Positions 48,601 to 60,600 of a DNA stretch of 64,000 bases are shown here, piece by piece. The notes beneath the pieces are model-generated. The model did no database searches. It had not been told where the DNA came from and saw only the letters and a list, made by a program, of their open reading frames with translations. Every line of letters begins with the position of its first letter. The stretch's first letter is position 1. The DNA is from Larus michahellis (Eukaryota > Chordata > Aves > Charadriiformes > Laridae). The stretch covers positions 68,799,142-68,863,141 of the forward strand of contig NC_133896.1 in the NCBI RefSeq assembly GCF_964199755.1, written 5' to 3'. The translations under genes and the position numbers were made by a program.

Positions 48601-51600
48601 CAAAATTACACCATGAACACACATAAACAATCCCTTCCCCCATGCCTTGGCAATGGAAACTCTACGGCAAACTCCACTTGGGACAGTTAAAGACTGCACT
48701 CAGCAAGACAGATAAGGGAAAACCGGTCTAGCTTAAGGTTTCTTGGTTTTTAAAGTTCAAGGATGTTTTTGCAGACCAGTCCTTATAAAGACACAGTATT
48801 CCTTTAATCCATATATTCTAATTAAAAGGCTATTTAAGGAAGGAGATTTTCTTCCCTTACCCCACCTTCCAAACATTTTTCAGGAGGAATAGAAAAATTG
48901 AAGCCACCAAATGAAAACAGAAACTTTTGAGTGTGGCATTACTGCTCCCACCGTTGCTGCCCAATGTCCCTCCCAGTTGCTACACCTTCCCTAGCACAGC
49001 TGGGACTAGCTAGGGAAAGGGATACTGTACCTTTCGTAACTTGCCACAGGCTCAGAGAAGCTGGTTACCAGGTTGCTACTGAGAAGGTTGGTTTGGGGAC
49101 ACAGCAAAAAAACGGGCTGGGGATGGGGGCCTTGTGTTCACCAATTGACTAGTGCTGCTATGACAACCCAGCTGTGGTCAAGGAGAACAGGGAACGTGTG
49201 AGGTTACGTTACCTTCATGGGCACAGCAAGGGCAGAAGGAGAGAGGTCTACGACGTGGTGTCCCGGCATTGGGCTCAACTTCAATAGGACCAAACGAGGA
49301 AGAGGAAGAGGCAGGAGAGGAAGAGGAAGTTGGAAGTGGAACGGAAGAGGAGGAAAGGGGTGAAATAAAAGACAAGCAAAGGACAAAAAGCATAAGAGTG
49401 AGAAAGAAAGGAAACACAAGAAGAAAAGAAAAGAAAAAATACAAGAAATGGAGAAGCAGAAACAAGGGATACAGTCTACAGATGAATAATGTCCCTAATA
49501 AGCACAGATAACAGGTAAGAGGTAGACTGAGGTACTGGTGAACTATTACTGAGCTGTACAAATACCAGGCAGGAGGTTACTGTTATTGCACTTTTTCCTA
49601 ACATACATTTTTCAATAGCACGGTCTTTAACCACAAGGTTTGTGAACAAGACGTCAGGATGAGCAGAGATGAATATTTAACTCCTGCTGATAAATGTCAA
49701 ATTTCAAGGAGGGTTACAAAAAGTCTTGCCTGCATGCATAAGACACCAGCTGTAAGCAGCCGCCCTACCTTAAAGCTTTATCAGGACCATACTCTTATCA
49801 CCATGGCAGCATCCACTGATGGTAAAAGTGTCCTTTTTAATGGAAAATAATTTCTTCAGACAGGGAACATCACAGGGAGAATCTGATTAACAGGGAACCA
49901 GCCTGCCAGGATTTGCTGTGTCAAGTATGGTGAGTACACGTGTACTCAACTGGACTGTTGTGCTTAGAGGGGAAAAGGCTTTTACATGGATAAAAAAAGT
50001 GATTCACATCAGGGTCTGTGAGGGCAATGATCAACTGAGGGCTTTGCAGAGTTAAAACGGTAAATTTAAAGCTCTCCTTTGACATTCTCATTTCACAAAG
50101 CATTTTAAAGTTTACAAGTCCCCTTAGTATCAGTGACTTACTGAATCTTTTTCATCTTTTCTGTCACCCGGTGAAGGACAAACATTTCTTATCTATAAAA
50201 TGGTTCAGCTCTTTTAACACTGCGAATTTGCTTTTCAGGTGTACTTAACGTTACGGAGATAAACAGTAGGAAATTACCAACATCACTAATAGTTACAGCA
50301 GAACATGTGCACCAGGAAGGTGATGAGCTAGCGGAACGGAACACGCACTGCTCTCAATGCACAACCACATGTATAAAGGCGAAGCATTTCTAAGTTGGGA
50401 AAAGGCATAAACTCCACAACAATAACATGGTAAGAATAATGCTTATTTTGGAGAAGTCAGCAGAGCTTGATATACATGGTTCAGAGACAGCGTTAGAGAA
50501 CTAGACTACCGGCGAACTGGAAAGACTTTAGAAGGGACCATCACAGAACTAGACCAGCACATGGAGGACACACTGGAGCGAGGGGCTTCAAAGCCTGTGA
50601 CTGAGCAGCGGGGCTTTCTCAGACAGGAAGAAACCTCTGAACTGGGAGCAGGAAGGGGCAACATTAGGAGAGGTGCCACAGTTGGCTATATGATAGTTAC
50701 AAATAAAGCATCGCACCAGCAGTAGTTGACAGTACCAGAACCTTAATTCTAATTGTTCAGAGCTTTCCAACTTCTTAATTTAAAATGAAAAAAATACTAG
50801 GGCTTTTTTTCTACAATTGCCATTTCACAGTTTAGGTTACAAAAGCAAAAACAAACAAGAAAACCCCCAAACTGCAAAGGCACTGTGAAGGATATGATTC
50901 CACACAAAGCAGAGCATCTAGTGCATGACACCTATTATATTTTTTATTTCACATCCTATCTTATTCAGCATGCATTCTTCTATATATACTTTAATACTCT
51001 AACTTGGTCCAGGGGGGATCAGGAGATGGACATTTAACTAAATGGAAAAATCCACTTCAATTTTTCAGGGTTTGAGATTTCATTCATGAGTGTGCGTGTG
51101 TGTGCGTATGGGGTGTTGGTAATTCAAACGCAGCTGTATTTATACATTTCAAACCATGGACATATAGACTTGGTGAGAAATCTCCAATTTGCCCTATTTA
51201 ATCTGGTGTGTGAAAATGCCATTCATCTCATTGTGACATCACCACAACCTACTAACTTCTGTCATCGGTGAGCAAATGGTCTGATACTAGGAGAAGATAT
51301 TATCTTTGGTCTCCAGTAAAAAAGCCATAGGACTTACATATCAGAAGGCTGTAATACAGAACCCACTCCCTGCAATTGTGTTTTCTTCCTTTGCTCTTAG
51401 TTGTGGGGTTTTTTTTAACAAAAGTATTATCCTCCCATTCTTGCCTAAGGAAAACACGTCCTTGAATCAAGTTACCAAGTCCATGGTATCTATAATAGTC
51501 CTGCTAGTGGAAATGTTAACATTGCTTTTCAGTACGATAATGAACATAACCTGTACTACTAAGATCCTTTCCTATTACTCCAGATGTAAATTATAGTTGC

Positions 51601-54600
51601 GTCAGTAAATACAGATAACATGACTGTTACAATTGCTTTGGAAACAACTTCTGCCCAGCCCAGGATAATTAGCAAGGCTTTTAAAACTGTTCCTTGTGTA
51701 CCGGAGGTCCTAAACAGTGAGGACTGAGTAAAGTGCAACCTGAAAACTTACCTCTTACAGTCTCTAAAGCTGTGAAAACGACACCAATTATTATGCTCTA
51801 AAATCAATATCATGCAGTAGAATTTTAGATATATTTTTAAAAACTTCTCTAGTGATAGTCATGAAAACTGCCTCCCCACCCTTGCTAATAAAGAGTATTG
51901 ATACCTGTGGTACAAATACTATAAGCAGACTAAAATAGGAATTTTCACATTTTAAGAGGAAGACTATTTTATCATATTTCCTGAAACGGAGAAAGATTTT
52001 TCTCCGTTTCAGGAAATATGATAAAATCTCCAATCATTCTTGAAAGAGATGAACTCTTTCAAGAAAAGGCCCCTTAACTGTTTCAGAAACAGAGAACCAT
52101 GAAAAAAAATAAAAGATCATTTGATAAATGTAAAAAGGATTCCCTCAGTCAGCTGATTAAGTTTAGACAATGTATTATCAGATCATTCATATTCCTGACA
52201 AGGTTAATTAGAAAAACAAAACAAAACAAAACAAAAACAACTTCACAGCAAGAGCTCTCACTCTGTAAAGACAATCCTGGGAAAAGGCTGAATTCATCCA
52301 GTACTATTAAAAGGAGAACTATACAATACCCTGGTTCACAATACGACGTTAAAAACTGTCTCATCTACATTGCCCTTGCCACTTGTCTGATTAGACAATG
52401 ACAATCCTTACATGTATTCTTATTTCTCTCAAAGCCACCACTAATCCTACAATGTATAGTATTATGATTATTGTATTATTGTTTAGAGAAGAGACATCAC
52501 CACCTCACAGACTCATTAAATTAAAACCATGATCATCACTGCAGGACAATTTTCCTGGACATGGAGTCAGGGCCAGATGGGAAAAACTCTTTTGATAACA
52601 AATTTAAAAAAAAATAAATAATCCCCTTTCTGTTTAAGTCTCCTCCATCACCAAAAAACCCAGGTCGGATCTGGCGACACAGGTCCTCACCCACAGCACA
52701 GAAAGAGCGCTGCTGTCAGCAGCCATACAAGTGATCCGCTCCCCCACTGAAGCAGTTTGTTCAGAGGGAGCTGAAGGATAAGAGAACCACCATTTCAGTG
52801 ACCATTCACTTCTTAGGTTCCCTCTGCGCTGTCAGCAAGAGTTTGAGAGGTGTAACTATAGCTTCTGGACAGAAAATTATCACTTTTTTTTCTCCCCAGA
52901 GAGGCAAAACCACCAAGAGACTCTGTTAATCACAAGTTGTTCCTTTTCAATGCCACAAGCCAACTTTTCTGAATGCGTGCAAAGCCTTCAAAGCAGAGGT
53001 CAGCAGCCCAAGCTGATGGCAAGCAGAGGCATTCAGAAGGGCACATGGGGTGATCGGTACGGAGCCAGGAGCTGCAGCTCGTGGAGGAAAGGAGGGTGCC
53101 CCAGAGCTCCTGAGCACACTGAACATCCTGCAGAGGCAGAAGCTCTGCATTGCAGATTAGCCACATCCCATCAGTAAAGTGACTGGAATGATCTTGCCTC
53201 TGTGAAAAGAAGCCTATCCCAGATCCTTCTAGGAAATCTTTCATGCAGCCGTGGCAAGAAAGACCTTGTTTGTTGTAGTACTCTTGAGAGATTGCAGACT
53301 TTGCTACAGTGATGGAAACCAAGAGCCAGGCCAAGAATAAACACCATAGCTCCAAAGCCTCTTCAAAACAAGGAACAGAAATTGTATAACCACCATGAAA
53401 ATATACCTTCCCCTTTGCTGTACGTTATTCTTTGTTACACAAGCTACACAGGACTGTTGTCTTCTACTTTGCATTTACCTACTATTTAAATAATACTTCT
53501 TCATAATCTGAAGCCCAGTAGTAAAAATGATTGATCAGGATGAAGAAAGCACAGCAGAAAGTTTGGGGTGTCAGACACCATTATACCCAAGCTACAGCTC
53601 ACGTTGATCCCCTTCACTATTTGCCCATGTCCTGCGGTATGAGGGCTATGACAACTTCTGCTAAGTGGTGAGCCACTACAAATTAAAATGGCTTGAACAG
53701 ATATACCACAGACCAAATAGGATCACATCCTTTGGAAGCTTTGCATCCAAAGACTTTGATTTCCATATTGCTGACTAATCAGGGCGGTTTGGAAATCAGC
53801 AACACCAGGCAGGAAAATCCAGCTGTGAGGCTAATCTCGGTGCTCCTGAACAATTATGCTGGCACCTGACCTCACAAGCTAACAGCACAAATCTTGAGAA
53901 ATTCTTATTGTACTAACAAATTCCACCACTCATTTATCAGGCAGACTAAGAGCTCCAATTTTAACTCAGTGCTTAAAATAAGGCTCAGTCCAAAAGAGGC
54001 GAGTAAGACCAACTGAGCACTGATCACAGGAAATATCCTCTTTCCCGCCTCTTAAAAATCAGTTATGGTCAGAAACCCAAGTACTGAAAAATAAAGCATT
54101 CCGACTTTACTATTTGGTGAAGTTGTTCAACAGGAGTGTTGTAAAAGTGCAACAATACAGAAAGCCACCTCTCTGAGAACAGCATCCACACAACTTCATA
54201 CATTATATACAAAAGTTGAGGGAAAGGATTCTGACAACTATCCCATAAGCACATCACTCAGCGTGTCCGACTTAACAGTTTACTAAAACTGTGTCAAAAC
54301 CAGTATCCTCTAAAGTACCATCACTAGAAGAAACCTGGGGAAAACTCACAGACCACTGAAGTGTCATGCAAACTGAATCACACCTTTATTTATCCAGCCG
54401 AAGAGAGGAAGGGGAAAAAAAAAAAGAAGGCAGTTAAGGGAAAGAAAAGTAGAGAAGGCAATAGTTGGAGCAGAACACACACACAAATGACTGCATAGAA
54501 GTCTCCTGTTTCTACTAGACCTCAAGGCACTTCAAAATGCAGTCAGAAGCAGTACAGTCCTGCACTGGCCCTGCCTCCCAAGACTGTTAGTTCCTGTGTG

Positions 54601-57600
54601 CAATTGTGAGAGGTTTACAGCAAGAAGCAGGTAAATGGTAATTGCTTGCTTCCAGTACCTCAGTAGTACTCTAATTATACTTAACAAGTTCTGCTTATCA
54701 AGTACTCTTTCCTGCTCCAAATTTACAGCAAAGAAAACATGTTACCAATTCACTGCAGTGTCAAAAGCAGCTGCAGACTGCAAAAACAATGTTTATCTTA
54801 CAACTCCACTCCTTTTCCAGGAGAGTGGTGTTTGCCAACGACAAGAAATAGGTCTGTTCCCACTTGAGTATATCAGACTCCAGCCCTGCAGAGTTAGATC
54901 TGCAGGACTTTAAAGGGCATACTCAGCTCCAGTATTTTAAATAAGCTACTAAAAAATGAAGTAGTCGTAGAGTATGCTTTAAACAAATAATTAAAAAAGC
55001 CAACCAGCACACTTTTTCGCCCCTGTTTACCTGATGTTCATAAGGCTCTCGACAAGAAGGGAGAACATATGTCTGAAATCTGCACTATCAAAAATACCAG
55101 CTCTCTTCCTTACATCCTTCTTGCCTGTCTCAGCATATTCCAGCCAAGAGCAAGGCAAGACAGGAGTGTGGGGCTGCTTCCTCTCCTCAATGATTCCCTG
55201 CTGGGTGCAAGGGAAAGGAAGCTGCTCATTTGAGCACAGAGGGAACAACGGAGGTACTTTCCACAGGCAGACAAGGAGCAAACCAGGACAAGAAACTGGT
55301 GGGTACGGAGGAACTGAGGCTTGGACTAATTAAGCAAGGAGAATAAAAATGAAAACTACTGAAGGAGAAGAGACAGAGAGGAGAGGGGAAAAAGGGTAAG
55401 GGGTGAAAGGAGAAGACAGATTTGTGGAGAAGACACGACCTACAATTTTCCAGACAAATAATGCTGGGGAGAAGAGGGAGCAGAGCCCAAAAAATTTTGG
55501 GAGAAGGCCAGAGGCAGGGATTGAGACTGTGGAGACTGAGTCAGTGGGAAGACCAGAGCAGGAGTGAATGACTAGGAACAGCTAGTGGGGAGGAACAGGA
55601 GGTCTGAAGGGTAGAATACTAGGATGTCTTTGTTAAGAAGGCAGAATTAAAATTAAATGCCTGAGAAGCAGAAACTGGGACTTAGAATGAAAACGCAAGT
55701 GGGGTAAGGAGCTTTGGATGGAAAAAGATGGGATTAGGACAATGACTGTCTGGAAAGAGGGAGTAAAAGGGACAAAGAGTGTGTATCCACCAGAGCACTA
55801 TATTCTTCCAGCGTCTGGCTCAGAATCCCTGTTTTCAAGTCTCACCATTCCACAGCTGCCAGCAAACATCTGTGAAATCCACTGACCATGTCTCACTTCC
55901 TCTCCATGAGGATCTACACAGAGGATGGCAACCTAGCACTGCTATCAGTTATTCCATAAGGGCACGAGGCTGAGCTCTCTGCAGTGGATCTAAAGGTTAT
56001 AAATCTGTTGATATAACATAATACAAAATCTTAATTTCAGTTGGTTTTGCAACCTTTGTAATGTTCTTTTAACATAACTGCATATACGATATACACATAG
56101 GAATAATTACTCAGAATTGAAATGTGACCATCTGTAGCGTGAAATGAAACATCTGCTTTACAGCAACGGTACATGACAGGAAGAGAAGATTATGGCATCT
56201 GAGCAGAGCAACAAGGGTAGTTAAGATAGCAATCTGTAATCCTGCACACTGGAACTTGACCAAGGATGTCAGAAGTTACCACTCCCTTTGCAGCAGTTGT
56301 TGCGCAATCTGTAACAACTAAATGAAACGCAACTCTCATTAGTGTAAAGAAAATCCAGAATAAACTAATGCCTTATTCATTCAAAATTTACTACCAATTT
56401 ACAGATAACTTTTCAAAGTATTTTGCAATTTTGCTTATCATTCTACTGACAGCGTGACTCTAGAGTCATGCTTATGCCTCACAGATGCAAGTTGCCTGTA
56501 GAATAATTAGCTCTGCAGCCATCCTAGCTGCTTACACCGCGCTCAGCAGGCTCAAGAAGTGACACGGTGCTCCAGGGATTTTAATGGCAGTCCACCCAGA
56601 TGCAGGATCCTGCACAGACATGTAAATTTTGAAGCTGAGCTCTAAATCTGCCACCGAATAGTGACAAGTATCATCAGAGCAATGTATCCCTTTTGGCAAA
56701 AGTGTTCTGGCAGCCCCAAAAGCAAATGTAAAGCAAATTACAGAGGCAACACAACAGTACTGTAAAGCCACATACTCCAGCAAGGCTACACAGGTTCATT
56801 GCATTTAAAGGGATACTGCCCAATACAGTTTTTTAAAGTTTGTTTCGAAAAAGTTGTTTTTGAGATAAGCAGAAACTTGATACAGTTTTAAAATATATCA
56901 ACCATTTTTAAAAAACTTGAACATTGTCTCTGACTGTTGGAAGCCCAAGTGCTGAATCACCATATAAATAAAATCAGCCTGTAACAGCAGATCAAAACCG
57001 ACCACTCTGGGGTGGCTGTCTGAGCTCAGAGAAATGGGAAAAGCAAACAAGCCAAAAAGGTAAAAAGTAGATTCAATTTTCAATTCAGATTTTCTGCAAC
57101 ACAATAATTTAAGCAACAGTGTCCCTTTAAGTAAAGATTATTTTGATTTTCTTAAAGCCACTATTAGCGATTTTGATGGGATCGCTGTCTCTAAAGAGGC
57201 ATTAGGAGGAGAAGCAGGAGGAGGGAGAGGTATGGTGGAAATAGCATTAAATAGGGATAAGGGTCTGTTAAGTGTAATTCAGCATCAACCCTTTTACAGC
57301 CCCTATTCTATGCTCATAAGGGTACGTGCCAGCCCCGATGGGCATAACCAGGAAGAGGATTTCAAAGTCTTTCTGCAGAAGATACCCCTGGAAAGAATGC
57401 CAGAGGGACTGAGCAGTGAATGAAGCACAGGGCTAGCAGAGGACTATCACATCAAAATTAGCACAGGGGAACTGGGCAACAAATTAGGTCTACTTAGGAG
57501 AAGTGTCTTCCATTTTTAAATTTCAACTCAGGTGGATGTTCTTCAACAAAAGCCTATTGTGCCAGGAGAATCTGTAGTCATTCCCAACAGACAGCTACGG

Positions 57601-60600
57601 ATGGATACTATGTGGGACAGCCTCCCCAAGGAGGAGGAGAAAAAATGACAGTTAAAAGCCTGGGGGAGATTACGTTTGAAGTATCAAATGCAGAACACAA
57701 CAAAATCAGGGGAAGACTTCTAGTGATGTGTTTTGGATCAGGCCTAGAGCGTGTGGATCTTCCAACTCTACAAAGCTGGACTATAATGTCCTCCCTCAAC
57801 AAAAACACAGCTTAGATCAAGCAAAACTTTATATTCTGACAGACAAATTAAATGGAACTCTGAGATGACAAGGCAGCCAAGCAGAGTTTGCTTTCTCTTG
57901 GATCCGCTGACAGATTTGTTCATTTTATAAGAATAGATTTAGGGTAATTAAACTAGCAAAGGTAATTTTAATTTTCAAGATGGGCAAACATTAAACAAAT
58001 GCAATTTGCAACCCAAAAGTTATCTACCTACTAAGGGATTCAGGAAGCAACATTAATTAAAGAAATGCAGAACCATGGTGCAGAGCGATGACCAGATTAT
58101 AATTGCTATGTGAAAAAAAAGAGCTAAACACTGTAATGTGTGTTTAGCACTAAATGAGAGACTGAAAGAAAATAACATAGCAAGAAGCTTATTAGCTGTG
58201 TAATGATGCAAACTGGGCAGACTAGAAACTCTAACAGCAGATTCCATCAAAAATCACTGGAACTCTTAACAGTAGATTCTCTTCTAACCTAACAGTAAGG
58301 CAAAACAAGAAAGAAGAAATATCTGTCATCTACAAGTGTTTCCAAAGCCCCTTGAGGGAGCATTTTGTTTTTGTTAGATCATCAACACACTCTGGCTTTT
58401 TTGGAAAAAACAAACGAGCCTCAAGAGGGGAACAGGGAGGCAATGGCATGACTAATCCTTTACAGTGCTGTTAGCTCTTGAGAGCTGGTCAGTTCTGCTG
58501 TCCCTTTCACGTTAAAATATTTTCCTAAAGAGGATTTCAGTGGTAGAGTTGGACTTTGCAAAGGAGAAGCAAAAAACCCGAATGGCCTTCCACTGCTATC
58601 AGGGAAGGTGGCTGGAGTAAAAACAGTAAGTAAATTTTGAAATAATCAACGCTGTAGAAAATAGAAGAGGAAGCCTTACACATGGTTTGTGGAGCATGCC
58701 AACATCTCCTTATCCTGAGCTGGAAAAGGGGTTCTGCTACAGCCAGTCGTGTGCAAGGGCTGTTTCTTCTTGTTTGTGAGCCAAGGATGGGAGAAGTAGG
58801 TGAAGGGAGGGGTGGGGAGGAGTGTCAGCAGGGTTAGTGTCAGCGGGAGGTTCAGCTATACATACCACCCAGATGCAAGTCGATGAGGTCACTGTAATAA
58901 GACTCTCCCCAATAGTCTACAACAAGGAATTGGTGAAGACAGAGTTATTGAACCAGATACCCACCCCAGCCCCACACAATCAAAGCAATATAAGAGAAAA
59001 AGACATACAGACAGAAGAAAAAAGAAAAGAAAAAGGCAAACAAGAAACATGCATCTATACATGTGGACACATATATATATAAAAAAGTATGTCTCTCTTT
59101 CTCTGTATACATACATATATGTACACACACACACAAATATATCACAAACATATATATTGGGAAGACGAGGAGAAAATTCCCAGCAGGCAGGCAAGGATTT
59201 CCAAGGAGAAAAATCAAGAAGCCTACATAGAGACACTTCACCTACTTCAGCCTGCACCAGTACCTGACACTGGTGTCTTTCCTGTTCTTGCTTAGAAAAG
59301 CTGCACTAATCCTGTTGCTTTCATGCTGAGCTATATGGCAGAAGGAAAGAGTGTAATTTCTTAGGTCAGCTGCAGGAAAGGTGTAAGGGTTGATTTCTTG
59401 GAGGCGAGTGAGTGGAGGACGTGTACATACAGCAGACGGATGGAAGGCAGTGACTGAGTGCTGACACTTAGGCAAACGCCTAAGTGTAGAAAGATGGGTA
59501 TTCGTGTTTCTGCTGATGTAGTAGCTGTGCCAGAGAAGAACCTTCACAGGAGTGCGTGGAACAGACATGTACATCCACAGCTGCTAGAGACAGGTACACC
59601 ATGAGTCTAGCACTGTGTAACGTTTCTTTGGGGAAGAGACAGATGGGAGTACTGAGAGCACTATTTCTCACTGCATATGATTCATTTGATGCAAAGAGGT
59701 GGCTCTTAAATTTTTCAGTATTGATCTGACAGTAGTAGTTCCCAACTCCTAAAAATGACTATCAAAGTTTACGCTAAAGGAGGAAAAGGGAAAAAAAAAA
59801 AAGGTTCCAGAAATTTCTGATTTGACATATTTTTAAGTTAATATTTGAAAAAATGAAAAATCCACACAGGAAATCAAAGTCATAAGCATGTCCAAACAGG
59901 CGAATGCACTATAATATGAAGTACTGTTACATTAATAGCAATTCCATTCAAGATGTCTCTTAGGACATTGCAGAAAAATGGGAAAATTCTTCATTGAGAC
60001 TATCCTACTTTACCTTTGCAGTGAAATACCATCATGCAAAAGAAAGAAAGGGCAGGGAAGGAATGACAAAAGCTTAGGCTGCCTGTATGAGACAAACTTG
60101 CAACCTGAAGTAGACCTTACATTATCACTTGAAATAGAGCTTACATTCCAAATCATTCATTCTTGCTATGAATGCGACTATCAAAGGCTGAGATTTTCAA
60201 AGATAATCACAGAGAATGTATTAAGGCAATTATGTAATCATAGGGTGATTTTCTGAATTTTTTGAATCATTTTCTGAATCAGAAACTAAATGTTAGATTG
60301 AGCATTCAGCTTTTAAAAGAATAAAAGACCGACTGCGCCTTGCCTGAGGCTGAGGCAATTTAAAAAAGGAAAAGACAAGATAGCCAAGAAGGTGCAATTA
60401 TTTTGTCAAAATTAAAGTTGACGATGACCTCCAAAATGTTTCTGAGTCTGATTAGCTGAATAGCTACTATCATCATATAGAATATTTCAACTTGACAACT
60501 ATCAGATAATGAGTGAAATTCCTGGAAAGAGTACTGAGCTGTACTCAGTAGATACTGCTAGGATCTAAATTAACTGTAATATCTCAGGAAGACAGCAGGG

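Larger units (their letters stand above)
46858..58865 (-). other. MICAL3: MICAL3 12-kb intron
   Basis: It contains a purine-rich tract (49292-49468), paired hairpins (51966-52065), an (AAAAC)n stretch (52213-52241), and a long purine-biased region (55325-55760). A 141-codon sense-strand frame at 53355-52930 starts with a hydrophobic leader-like stretch but lacks other support. No transposon with recognisable ends was seen. Confidence 0.65.

Noticed and set aside
49269-49511. 80-codon acidic-then-basic + strand frame
   Set aside because: Direct translation of a purine simple-sequence tract.
58889-59257. 122-codon - strand frame rich in Tyr/Cys/Val
   Set aside because: Produced by the TA/CA microsatellite and running across the true 51-nt MICAL3 exon in another frame.
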